This document shows positions 24,150 through 34,642 of a DNA stretch of 64,000 nt, in pieces. Within the stretch, counting starts at the first letter, position 1. Every line of letters begins with the position of its first letter. The translations under genes were made by a program, and so were the position numbers. Source of the stretch: Tetrastigma voinierianum (lineage: Eukaryota > Streptophyta > Magnoliopsida > Vitales > Vitaceae); NCBI GenBank assembly GCA_016808115.1, contig JAEQBH010002355.1, forward strand, positions 558,001 through 622,000. The letters run 5' to 3'. The notes under the pieces were generated by a model. The model had not been told where the DNA came from. It saw only the letters and a program-made list of their open reading frames with translations, and searched no databases.

Positions 24150-25775
24150 AGGTCACACCTCTGGTTCCTGTCCGAGCCGACATGGTCCGAACCGAAGTTC
24201 TAGGGTGCGAGACCATACACGATCTTTACCGTTTTTTCCTCAGAGCTGAAATTGTAACTGTGAGTATACAAACAATTTTTGTAATAACAAAAATCATTTA
24301 CATATACAAAAGAACTACCACCGAAGTGGTGTCCATCAAAATCTATACCTTTATACTAAGTCCCATTTACATATACAAACCGTGCTTTACAATATAAATC
24401 AGATACTGAATCCACATGTAGTGAACCCTACTAGTGTGTCGCCCAACAAGATGCGGAAGTTTTCATGTCTTCCTGTACTCTACACGAATTAAAACCCGTG
24501 CTAAGCTTTACGCTAGTGGGAAACATATCTTATAACTTATAACTGATTACTACTTACTTATACTGAATCATAATAAAACATATAACAAAGAACAGATATC
24601 ATAATCTTCATGAATTCATAAATACATTTATTATTACATAATTATCCTTGTAACCAACTTATGCTTATTTCAAATCTCTCGTGGCACAAGATCGAACTTA
24701 TACTTATAGCACCTTATACTTACTCGTGAACTTTACACTCTAAGTGTAGACTTATTCTTTATTCCTATCTCCCATAGACATCAGATTTGCTACTTATCTC
24801 CCGTAGGACACATACTTATACAAATTCCTCATATTCAGTACTGAGCTTATACATATACTTATACTAGCCTCCCAGACACATACTTATTTTTCTGTATCTG
24901 ACGATACTTATTCGCATTCCTGGTATACTCGGCACTCCTAATCCCATACATTACTTATATTTATAGTACTCTTTCACGCACTCAATTTCATCTATCTTGC
25001 TACTTTGTCTCGCATCTCCCGTAGGAGTTACAGAACTTATGCTATACGTATAGCACTTTAGGTACTACAAGCCTTATACTTATACCATAGGGCTTATACT
25101 TATACTACGGAGTTTACACTTGTTCGGAGGTACCTGTAGGTACTACAGAGATATTACGGAACGTATACTAATATTGCGGAACTTATTCTTATACGGAAGT
25201 ACTCATAAGTACTACTTGTTGAAATGTCCCAAAAGACACGCATTCACTATATCAAACTTTATATTTAATTAAAAGTACCAGAGGTACTACTAACTTATAC
25301 TTCATACGAGGGTACCGTGAGGTACTACACTGATTTTATCCCGATTCTGAGTTTATACGGAGGCAAATTCGCTTGGTACTACATAAATTAATCAGATACA
25401 GAGGTACCCGTAGGTACTATAGAACTTATACTTATTCTTGTATTTCAGATCTTACTCTTGAATTACGGAGCATATACTTGTCTTACGGATCTTATACTTG
25501 TATTACAGAGTTTATTCTTGTATTTCGGATCTTATAATGCAGTATTACTGAACTTATACTTGTCTTAATTTTAACCTATACTTCGGCTTATAGAGCTTCT
25601 TATTCTTGTATTTGATCTTATACTTATATTACATTGCATATTCTTGTACTTCGGATCTTATACTTGTGTTACAGAGCATATTCTTGTACTTCGGATCATA
25701 TACGAAGCTTATTCTTGTACAAAAGTACCTGTAGATACTACAAAGATTCATTATACTGAGGTTCCCGTAGGTACT
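24150..25775 (-). mobile_element. E4: solo LTR of GTAC family, left part
   Basis: Collinear with E9 (47255 onwards); both share the block GATCCGAACCGAAG / GGTCCGAACCGAAG near the end, then a long array of short repeats. On the minus strand the LTR begins at 36778 and ends here. No internal coding region is associated, so it is a solo LTR. It is interrupted at 25775 by E5 and continues at 34643. Confidence 0.75.
25020..25775 (-). repeat. GTACC...GGTAC near-palindrome array and TTACGGA subrepeats (E4)
   Basis: Repeats such as GAGGTACCTGTAGGTACTAC (25132), GTACTCATAAGTAC, GTACCGTGAGGTAC, GTACCCGTAGGTAC and GTACCTGTAGATAC, each followed by ACTAC or ACTA. They are interleaved with a roughly 20-bp subrepeat based on CTTATACTTGTATTACGGA (25440-25700). 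Spacing of the dyads is irregular. Confidence 0.9.
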
Positions 25776-26690
25776 ACAGTTCATCATCTAATCTTCCCTG
25801 ATTCTTTAGAAGACAGAGGATTAGATAACTACTTAACTGGCTGTCTTGTGTTCCGATATTTTTCTTTCAATACTTCATACCCTCGAACATGGACTCAAAC
25901 CTTAGCTCCTAAGACATAGGTATAGCATGGGTTTACACTTTATCGGTTTCTTCTTCCTCAAAATCGGGAACGCTTCATCCTTTCCTTGATTAGATCCTCA
26001 TAACACTCTGGATTGAACTACTCGTCGACCGAGGTGAACTCTCTTCGCTTTTTAAATTGATAAGTCATTCAACTCAATCTCGATTTCAAGTGAGAAGAAG
26101 ATTTATCGACTTACATTCACAGTAGCTTATTAGGATTCCATTATCGTTCGATACCTTTGAGAAATTGTTCACTACTCCTCAGAATGCCTTCTCCGTGGTC
26201 ACCTCAGAGGGCCTCCGAAATCAGCATGAAACAATCCTATTGCGTGTATAGGACACCGATATTGGGATCGACACATGTAATATCTCGGGAATCAGCAGAT
26301 TTCTATAAACTAAGTTCAAAAGAGCTTCGATAAATTTCTACAGGAAAGATAAATTCTAACAACAAAGTCTATTCAATGGAAGCTAGGTTTCTAAATTACT
26401 TTATTACACCCTACAATGGCTTTCTGAACAAGAGAACCACCGTAGATCGGGACACCGAAAACCGAATCTCCAAAATTTGTCCGGAATTTACTCCATCCAA
26501 AGACTTGAAAGAAATAGAATTTCGCATTCACTTCTACTTTAACGCCTAACGCCCAAATCCAAAATTTAAGAAATAACAATCTAATCTAATCTAAAATAAC
26601 AACAAAACAAAGAAAAGAAAATTAAAATACATGAGCCTTGTGCTACCCTGCATCTCTCTTATGAGTCAAGAGCCGCTTCCAAGAGCGCCG

Positions 26691-26700
26691 CTATTTATAG
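26691..26700 (-). promoter_or_regulatory. TATA box of E5 left LTR
   Basis: Plus-strand CTATTTATAG reads CTATAAATAG on the minus strand. The first palindrome upstream (26765) is 64 bp away. Confidence 0.65.
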
Positions 26701-26764
26701 GGTTCCTGTTGGGCCCGCACCATGCGCCTCCTGTGGATTTCAGACACTGCCCATTCGTTGTTAA

Positions 26765-27305
26765 TGTCGCGACCTCGATCTCTTTGTCGCGATATCGCCT
26801 TGTCTAAGCATTCGTCGCGGTGCTTTTATTTGGTCGCAACTTGCCTTTAGCATCCTCGTTCTTCCTATGTCGCGACTCGATTCCTTGTCGCACTCCGATT
26901 CTTTGTCGCGACCTCGCCATCAAAGATACGCCAGCAGGTTTTTATTTGGTCGCACACGCGGCTCAATCACTCATCCATTCTTCCCAAAGAAGGTTCATCT
27001 TCTGGTCGCAACCTCTAAATGACGCCGCGACCTTTAATTCCCGCAAGTTGTGTCTCGATACCCACTCTAGGAACAATTTCGATTCACTGCCGATGTCACA
27101 TCTCTTCTAAATGTCACTTCTCGATGTTCACTCTTGAAAATCTTATGTCGATCCCTATGTCTACCGCCTACCACTCGGCTCGCGACTCTCGAAATGGTGC
27201 TCGCGACATCATGTCTGTTCTTCATTAATTTATGGTCGCCGATTGAGTTTCTCACATGACTGCCAAGCTCTCGCTCTTCAATCGCTCTTATGTCGCGACC
27301 GGAGT
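26765..27305 (-). repeat. TGTCGCGACA cluster, E5 left LTR
   Basis: Copies and half-copies of TGTCGCGAC(C/A/T), for example near 26765, 26870, 26903 and 27291, mixed with GGTCGCGACC-like and GGTCGCAAC variants. In this subfamily the flanking base is often G/C rather than T/A. Confidence 0.8.
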
Positions 27306-27579
27306 TTTGTGGTTGCGACCTCGATGTGATTCTCATATCGTCATGCCGCTTATTCATCCTTTCTTCCTCGCGGCACCTCTCCTCATACATCATTCAAATG
27401 CAAATGTGGTCATTCCCGCCAAATTTAATTTCTGCTCCTTCTACTGATATATCCTCTTTCTTGAATTTCTTGTCAGAGCAGCAATTCGTGAGTTATCCAT
27501 TTCTCAGATATAATCAAACTTTTTGGATAGAAATCAATCAGAAAAATGGACTGAAAATGGATGACTTTTAAGCTCATCA

Positions 27580-27595
27580 AACTCCCCCAAACTTA
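27580..27595 (-). promoter_or_regulatory. Polypurine tract beside E5 left LTR
   Basis: Plus AACTCCCCCAAACTTA; on the minus strand a G-run tract directly before TGATGAG. Identical in wording to 53073-53088 of E10. Confidence 0.85.
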
Positions 27596-27934
27596 AACTC
27601 AATTTTATTGTTTATAAATTAAGCCTTAGGACTCATTTATTCAAATTTTTTATGGTATTTAATATGAACAAATTAAAATATTTTATTTTAAACCTCTCTA
27701 GTTGTCAATTGAATTATCCCCTTATAAATTTTCATTTATTGTATTCTTGTTATTCATTAACTACAATAAATGGAGTGAGCCATGAGTCATTTTACAACAA
27801 TCAGTATGATCGTGATTCTTAACTCCTAACAATCATAAAGAAAGGGACTCAGATCAAGAAGCCAAAACTATGGAGCAGATCAAGGATTCAAAATTCCTAC
27901 ATGTCAGTTTGTTCAAGGACTTAGAGAGAAGAAG

Positions 27935-28258
27935 ATGAAGGAAAGAGATAAAGAGCTTGATGACAAAGATGCCTTCAGAAGAAAAGTCTGGCTTGAAAAT
28001 TTGGATTTAATCAACAATAATCTTTCCAAATTTTTAGAAGTCATGACTGAAATGGAGAACACGATGAACACATTGGGAAAAAGACAAGATGATCTGAACA
28101 AAAAGGTTGATCTCACCAACAAATTGATCCTCAAGAACGACATAGGAGAGGAGAATGACAAGAAGAAGAAGAGAACTGAAATGAAGCTTCAAATCCTTTC
28201 CCACTACATTCGATCTTATCTTCCAACATTTGCTCCTCCCCCAAAAAGAAAAAAATAA
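27935..28258 (+). pseudogene. C-terminal part of the extra ORF (E5, plus-strand block)
   Basis: An open frame of 107 codons, very rich in Lys, Asp, Glu and Asn: it starts MKERDKELDDKDAFRRKVWL, then a heptad-like region with MENTMNTLGK, and ends in PPPKRKK. It is likely a coiled coil with a basic tail. The minus strand of E10 at about 55015-55095 carries a frame-broken version of the same block, placing it at the C-terminal end of the extra ORF, upstream of the 3' noncoding region. Upstream sequence to about 27740 is similar but not open. Function unknown; truncated at its 5' end. Confidence 0.5.
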
Positions 28259-29890
28259 ATCTTCCTATTGATTTATCATTTTCTTCCTCTCTTCCAAACT
28301 GTTATTCTCAACTTTTGCATCATATCATGAATAGAATAAGAAAATTTTGTTAAAAAGGAAATGTTTGATGTTGCTTGCAGTTAGATCAGACATTACTGCT
28401 TGAATTGTTAGAGAATAACATTAGATCAGTTCCCAAGAATGAAAATGCCGACATATCATAATCCGAACTAGCTGGAAGTAGTTCGACTAGAAGATGTCGA
28501 AACACAAATAATTGCGTATCAAGGCGTAATGACATATAATTGAATTGAAACACAGCCTGCATAATTGGACTTTAATTTAGCTTATGAGTCCAAGATAAAG
28601 GAAAGTCATACAATTGAAGGAGCAAAATATATTTAAGCTCGTAGTATAAAACAAGGTGAAGCTAAAGAACCCGCAGAACCTTAAATCACAGAACTCCTCA
28701 TCAATCAAGTGAGTCAAGGACATCCTAGGTTAGTTAGCGTTTAATCAAACCGAATTTAGAACTTGTTAGATTATTGATCAAGGCGAAATCCTAGGTGATA
28801 CAACTAACAAGAAATGATGCAGCTATCCTCGCGCTCGAGCCATTCTAGCCACCCTTATTTATATGCTTCTGCATAAACCTTAGTTCCTAAATTTGAGCCA
28901 AAACAATCCTTATCTTCAAAACAAGCCATTGGAAATCCCAAGCCATCCTAGATAATTAATCCTCCAGTAAAGAACCTCTTATTACCCAAAATTCAAAGAA
29001 GGAGGAAGAGATAGCCTGGGGGAGGTATTTTTTTTTGGAACTAAAGAAGAAAATACAGAAAGGGGTGAAGAGAGAAAGATCTAAAGCAAGAAGATGCAAT
29101 AGAAAAGAAAGCTTAAAGGAAGAAGTTTTGTCTTGTGGCCTAACTCTCTTGAACAATTAAGTTCTTAGGGGTGTTTCAACACCTAGTACCCTAATGCCAA
29201 TCGGTATGGGAAACACTAAACCCAAAGTTCGCTAAGAGTGTTAAAGTCAAAGACAACATTGCACTATTCCGAATGGTGACAGAGAAAAGTTCCAACAAAG
29301 CAGAAGTACAATGAGAAATGGGAATGAACAATTTTAAAACAAATCAAGAAGACACCCCAAAGATGAAGTTCGGGGGAATCACTCAAAGAAATCGGCAAGG
29401 AAGGGCAAAGAAGGGCAAGAAAGGAGGTCCGGGTAATCTAACATAAAAAGTTCCATCCACCCACCAAAGACCCGCCTGGACATTTAAGCAAACCTAAAAG
29501 ACCTTATTGATCTCAAGGTTGGAATTACTCACATTAGTGGAGATCAATATGAACAACAAGTTATATGGAATTTGGGAAACTTGAAAGGACTGCAAACTGT
29601 GAAGGACCTCAGAGGTTAATCGACTCACTAAGAAAAAGAGTGAAGAAGACCAACCTACTTTTCAAAGAGATCAACTACTATATCGTCATAAAACAAATTC
29701 AAAATTTTAGTTTTGGTACAATCGGATCGAGAGACTAACCTTCATCTAGACTCTTCCAGTTTCAGATATACTTAAAAGAATGCAATTCTAGTCTTTCAAT
29801 TAAATTGGTTGCAACCGCAAACAAAAACGTAAATGTCCTTTGTCTGAGGACAAACAAATCTTTCTTTCTTTGCCCTGTGACAAGCAAAAT
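28259..29890 (+). other. 3' noncoding region in E5 plus-strand block
   Basis: Collinear in plus orientation with the 3' noncoding region of E10 (53089-54700, inverted). It includes a conserved block at about 29148-29210 with GTTCTTAGGGGTGTTTCAAC, in which GGTGTT-TC-AACACC could form a small hairpin. No gene recognised. Confidence 0.65.
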
Positions 29891-29905
29891 TTAAGTTTTT
29901 GGGAG
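29891..29905 (+). promoter_or_regulatory. Polypurine tract (plus) before inner LTR of E5
   Basis: TTAAGTTTTTGGGAG directly precedes the TGGATGAG start of the plus-oriented LTR. It is a decayed copy of the tract at 53073-53088 read on the opposite strand. Confidence 0.7.
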
Positions 29906-30070
29906 TGGATGAGTTTAGTGTCATCCATTGATTTATCTAAAAAGGGACTGATGATATGTAGTCAGGGAATAATCCTCACCAAACTCACATACAGGAAATC
30001 TTGGGCAGAAAGAGGATATTGCAAAGAGAAGGAGCAAAGTGGCCGGTTATGAAATGACACGATCAATAAT

Positions 30071-30611
30071 GATGTCGCAACAGAGAGGTGCAATGAAGAA
30101 AGCGACCTGATGTCGCGACGCCTCGACAAAGAACGAAGAATCACATCAAGGTCGCAACCACAAAACTCCAAATGACATGGTGTTACTGAAGCCGCGTATG
30201 AATGCAATGTAAACTCCAAATCATACTCACGAAGAATGCATGAGGGTCGCCGGCCCATTAGCAGTCGCGATTAGCGTTGATCGAAAGCGCACGGTCATTT
30301 ATTGATCGCATTTTCAAGAGACATCGGTCGATATTTGTGAAGAGGTCGCGACATCAACACGACTAATCAGAGGTATCGGTAAGGGAGAGCGCGACGTTAC
30401 TAGAGTGTCGCGAAGATGAACCTTCTTCGGGAAGAATGGAATAGTGATTAGACACCTGATGTAAATGACTAAATAAAGCTGGCGACGTATCGTGCACCGA
30501 GGTCGCGACAGCAATCGAGGTCGCAACAGGCAGCCAGATAAAGGCAAGTCGCGACAGCCGCGACAAATGCTTAGACAACTGATGTCGCGACAAAGAATCG
30601 AGGTCGCGACA
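30071..30611 (+). repeat. TGTCGCGACA cluster, E5 inner LTR
   Basis: Includes GATGTCGCGACG (30110), GTCGCGACAT (30345), GTGTCGCGAAG (30406), GATGTCGCGACA (30582) and AGGTCGCGACAT (30601), plus several AGGTCGCGACA forms. The last copy ends 68 bp before the TATA box. Confidence 0.85.
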
Positions 30612-30679
30612 TTAACAACCAAATGGGCCGCAATCTGAAATCCACAAGGAGGCGATCAGTTAGCCCAACTTCAAAACCC

Positions 30680-30689
30680 TATAAATAGC
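30680..30689 (+). promoter_or_regulatory. TATA box of E5 inner LTR
   Basis: CTATAAATAG. Same sequence and similar spacing to the palindrome cluster as in the two minus-oriented LTRs of E5. Confidence 0.65.
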
Positions 30690-31947
30690 AATGCCATCGG
30701 CGAAAGCGTACTTCGCGCTCATAATGAGATCCTGGCAGCTCAAGGGGCTCATGAGTTTTTTTTTTGTATTTTGTTGTTATTTTGTGATCAGGATTGAGAT
30801 TGCCATTTTTCTGAAGGTCGTTAAAGCAGAGTCACCTCTATTTCAACATTCCAAGGCTGCTTGCATCTCCACGTTCTGAATTCTCGATCAGCTGTCCCAT
30901 TCCATAGTGAAATTCTTCTGACGTTATTGCAGGCGCACAAAAGTACCTGTGAGTCCTCAGCTCATCGGCAGACTCTGTTGTTAGAATATTTTCCGCAGAA
31001 ATGCCCAGTTGTCAACTTCGCTTATACCATTATCGTTCTCCGAATACTGTATGATCTCAATATCGCTGAACTTATACTTCAGTAATAGATTAGCCAAAGC
31101 CGATCAGAGGTTGAAGACATTGCAGAAGGCACTCCCCGAGAGTAGCGACTTTCTCAAAGGTATGTAACAGATAATGAGATCTGAGCCTGCGGAATATGTC
31201 GATAAATCGTTTTCTGAAATCGAGACAGCTGAATGACTTATCATTCTAGCAGAGTCAATTCACTCGAACAAGAGCCAACCCGCAGCAGCGCGATTCCACG
31301 AGGAAGGATGACTCATTCAGAAGAGAAACAAAGAACCCATGCTGTACCGATGAGCCTTAGGAGCTAGTTTATAGCTCATGCTCGTAAGAAGAGTTGGAAA
31401 AGAAAAATATCCGTAACAAGGCAACCTGCATTAAAAGTAGTTATCTAATCCTCCGTCAAAGAATCGTGGAAGATTAGATGATGAACGCTGCCGTAAGGAG
31501 ATCCAACCGCACTACCCTATTCCTGACATGTTTTAAATCCGTGGTTCATGGCTAAAAGTTACATAGTAGCTCACAAAGAATCTGATGTTTCACAATAGCA
31601 TTTTCTAATGCTCCTTTAAAGATAAACTCATCATTTAAATTTGTTATTTTAGATTTTCATTTAATTCATTTTGTTATTATTAAATCACTTTTCTTAGTAT
31701 TTTGTTATTAAATTACTTTTCAGTTTTTATTATATTTAAGAAGTTTGCTGGGTTATTCAAATATTGTGCCAAAATACAGGTAATTCTAGTGAGGTAGCTG
31801 ACGGTACTCTCAGATCTCGTGGAATCGATACCGATAGAATCACTTATTACTTGTGCTCGATTCAGACATAGTAAAGATCTCGGATCAAACAAAAAAGAAA
31901 ATGATTAGGGAAAGGCTAATCAAGATAATAGATAGAATACACAAACA

Positions 31948-32022
31948 GTTTTCATGGCATATTGTCGACATATTGTCTGGTAATAACGCTATAAATTTGT
32001 ATATGTATTTTGGTTGTTCACC
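31948..32022 (+). other. LTR-end tail with decayed primer-binding site (plus)
   Basis: After the LTR end lies TGGCATATTGTCGACATA (31955-31972), which keeps the TGGC start and scattered positions of the tRNA-Asp site, then about 50 bp ending in TTCACCTCTC. The same tail, inverted, is at 32259-32345. Confidence 0.6.
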
Positions 32023-32258
32023 TCTCATGGTTCCTTAATGCTTGGGTATAAATTCGCCTAAGAGGTCAGGGTTAGGCTTGAAATGATATGCTCAGGCTCG
32101 CTCAAATAGTTAGCCTCCAGACGCATAGGAACCCTTCGCGCCTCAAAGATTATTTACTCTTCCTTCTCTTTCCACTGCTCCTATCTCATTTGCAGAGTGC
32201 ATTCTTTTATCCAACCGATGCATTCTTTTATCCTATCTCATTGGTCCATCACAGAAAG
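32023..32258 (-). pseudogene. Gag fragment between the inverted LTRs of E5
   Basis: Plus-strand blocks such as GGGTTAGGCTTGAAATG (about 32069) and CACTGCTCCTATCTCATTTG (about 32174) match the minus-strand gag of E10 at about 61790-61925. It is therefore minus-strand gag, in keeping with the LTR at 32346-34642 but opposite to its left neighbour. Too short for motif analysis. Confidence 0.6.
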
Positions 32259-32320
32259 AGGTGAACAACCAAAATACCTATACAAATTTATAGCGTTATT
32301 ACCCAAGGACTATTATCTAA

Positions 32321-32338
32321 TCCCCAGCAATAATGCCA
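32321..32338 (-). other. Primer-binding site of E5 (tRNA-Asp type, decayed)
   Basis: TCCCCAGCAATAATGCCA is 13 of 18 identical to the intact copy at 50158-50175. All five differences are G-to-A or C-to-T, as expected from cytosine deamination. Confidence 0.75.
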
Positions 32339-33747
32339 TGAAACTTGTTTGTTGTGTTCCTTATCTATTATACTGATTAAAAGCTGTTTCCTTTAAGAGT
32401 AAATCATTTTCTTTCTCGGGTTTTGATCCGTAGATGTCGCAAGTGTACAGTTTAACAAGTAGTAAATTGATTTAAGTCCGTATATCGTTCCCATAGAGAT
32501 CTCAAGAATTCAATCAACTACCCCGACTACTCCGAACCTCTATAATTATTCGACTTTGATAGGCAATTGAAATATTCTTAGCAAACCTTTAAATAATAAA
32601 AACTAAGAAAAGTGATTTAATAACAAAATGAATTAAAACTGAAAATCTAAAATAACAAATTTAGACTGATCAGTTATCTTTTAAAGGGAGCATTGAAAAT
32701 ACTGCTATTGTGAAACATCAATTCCTGCAGACTACTTTGTAACTTTGCTTCATGAACCACAGATTTAAAACCTGTCCAAGGAATAGGGTAGTGCAGTTGG
32801 ATCTCTCCTTACTAAGACTGTTCATCACCTAATCTTCACTGCTTCTGTCGAAGACAGAGGATTAGATAACTACTTTTAATCTGGATAGCCTTGTTCTAGT
32901 ATTTTTCTTTTTCAATACTTTATACCCAATACTGGATTGCAAACCTTAGCTCCTAAGACATAGGTAAAGCATGGGTTTACACTTTACTGGTTCCTCTTCC
33001 TCAAAATTGGAACAAATTTCATCCTTTCCTTGGATTAGATGATTGCTACCACCTGATGAACTTATCGGTTTCGAATCGGTGAACTCCTTTTTTAAATTGA
33101 TAAGTCATTCAACTTAATCTCGGACATTTCAAGTGAGAAGACGCATTTATCGACTTACATTCATTAGCTCATTAGATTCCAATATCAGTTCATACCTTTT
33201 GAGAAATTGTTCACTACCTCAGAATGCCTTCTCTGGTGGTCACTCGTGAGAGCCTCCCGAAATCGTGAGCATGAAACAACTCATCAGCAGTATAAGACAC
33301 TCGATATTGGGATCAGACATGTAATATTCGTAACTGGGCGAGTGAGATTTATAAACTCAAGTTCAAGAACTTCGATACCCCCTACAGAAAGATAAATTCA
33401 ACAATGTGAGTCTATTCAATGGAAGTCGTGGGTTTCTAAATTACTTTATTACACCCTACAATGGCTTTTTGATTAAGAGAACCACTATAGATCGAACATC
33501 GGGAAATCAATTCCAAATTTGTCTCGAATCTGCATTTCCATCCAGCAAGAATTTGAAAAAGAAATAGAATTCTGCATTCAGCTTCTACTTTAACAGCTAA
33601 CGTCCAAATCCAAAATTTGAAAGTAATAACAATCTAATCTAATCTAAAATAACAACAAAACAAAGAAAAAGAAAATTAAAATATATGAGCCTTAGGCTAC
33701 CCAGATCTCTCGTTATGAGCCGCCAAGAGCTACTTTCCTGATGTACT

Positions 33748-33757
33748 CTATTTATAG
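33748..33757 (-). promoter_or_regulatory. TATA box of E5 right LTR
   Basis: Plus CTATTTATAG, minus CTATAAATAG, identical to 26691-26700 and 30680-30689. Confidence 0.65.
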
Positions 33758-33827
33758 GGCTCTGCTAAACCTTAACTTTGATGCGCCTCCTTGTGGATTT
33801 CGATTAACCTACCCATTTGGTTGTTAA

Positions 33828-34425
33828 TGTCGCGACTCGATTCTTTATCGACATCGATTGCTCAAGCATTTGTCACAGAAGTTTTATATTTGGTCGCGAT
33901 CAGTCTTTAGCAATCCCTTACTCTTCCTGTATGTCGCGATCTTCGATTCTTGTTACAACTTCATTACTCAAGATAATGCCAGGTTTTTATTTGGTCGCGA
34001 CATCGCTTGTCTAATCACTCATCCATTCTTCCTAAAGAAGGTTCATCTTCTGGTCGCGACCTCTAAATGACGTCGCGACCTTAATTCCCTTAAAGTTGTT
34101 GTGTGTCCCGGGAGCACCCACTCTAGGAACAATTCCGATTCAGTTGATGTCGCGACTCTTTCTTAAATGTCGCGACTTCCGATGTTCAGCTCTTGAAAAT
34201 CTTATGTCGGATTCTAGTGCCCAGTCGCCGGCCTTCAATTGGTCGAAAAACCCCTAAATGGGTGTCGCACATCATGTCTTGTCTTCATTAATTTATGGTT
34301 GCCCGACTTGGAGTTTCGTTGCGACCTACTCATTCATTTCTCTCTAATCGTTTTAAGACGCGACCGATTGCGGGTCGCGACCTTGATGTGATTCCCTTCA
34401 CATCACAAGGCGTCGCGACATCAAG
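33828..34425 (-). repeat. TGTCGCGACA cluster, E5 right LTR
   Basis: Copies near 33828, 33932, 33994, 34056, 34071, 34147, 34168 and 34411, most of the form (T/G)GTCGCGAC. Positions correspond roughly to those in 26765-27305. Confidence 0.85.
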
Positions 34426-34642
34426 TCCTTTCTTCCTCGTGCACCTCTCCCACATGATACATCATTCAAACTACCGTGTCATTCCTACTCACCACTTTCG
34501 CTCCTTCTACTACAATATCCTCTTTCTTCTTGAATTTCCCGCCGTATAGCAAGCTTGGTGAGTTATTCCATTTCGCATATAAACTCGCCCTTAGATAGAA
34601 ATCAATCAAAATGGACGAAAATGGATGACTTTAAGCTCATCA

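Larger units (their letters stand above)
25776..27579 (-). mobile_element. E5 left LTR (minus), 3' LTR position
   Basis: Collinear with 32819-34642. The right end CTCATCA (minus TGATGAG) abuts a polypurine tract at 27580-27595. The left 475 bp or so present in the other LTR are missing at the junction with E4. It contains a palindrome cluster from 26765 to about 27300 and a TATA box at 26691-26700. Confidence 0.8.
29906..31947 (+). mobile_element. E5 inner LTR, plus orientation
   Basis: Reverse complement of 32346-34642: for example, GATGTTTCACAATAGCA at about 31588 is the complement of TGCTATTGTGAAACATC at about 32703. It contains a palindrome cluster (about 30071-30611), a TATA box (30680-30689) and the LTR end at ACACAAACA (31947). 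It is followed by a decayed primer-binding site and tail. Confidence 0.8.
25776..34642 (-). mobile_element. E5: rearranged TGTCGCGACA-family element inside E4
   Basis: It contains three LTR copies: 25776-27579 (minus, left part missing), 29906-31947 (plus) and 32346-34642 (minus). The block 27740-32022 is in plus orientation, while both outer LTRs are minus. Both outer borders lie in E4: the left in its GTAC array, the right at 34643, where the E4 array resumes. The arrangement cannot be a simple two-LTR element. Confidence 0.75.
32346..34642 (-). mobile_element. E5 right LTR (minus), 5' LTR position
   Basis: Starts (minus) TGATGAG at 34642 and ends at TGTTTGTTG (32346), next to the primer-binding site. 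About 2.3 kb. Contains a palindrome cluster (33828 to about 34425) and a TATA box (33748-33757), 70 bp from the nearest palindrome. E4 array sequence resumes at 34643 without an obvious target-site duplication. Confidence 0.85.

Noticed and set aside
27067..27393. 108-codon minus-strand frame in E5 LTR
   Set aside because: It lies inside the palindrome cluster of an LTR and has no counterpart open in the homologous LTRs at 29906-31947 or 32346-34642.
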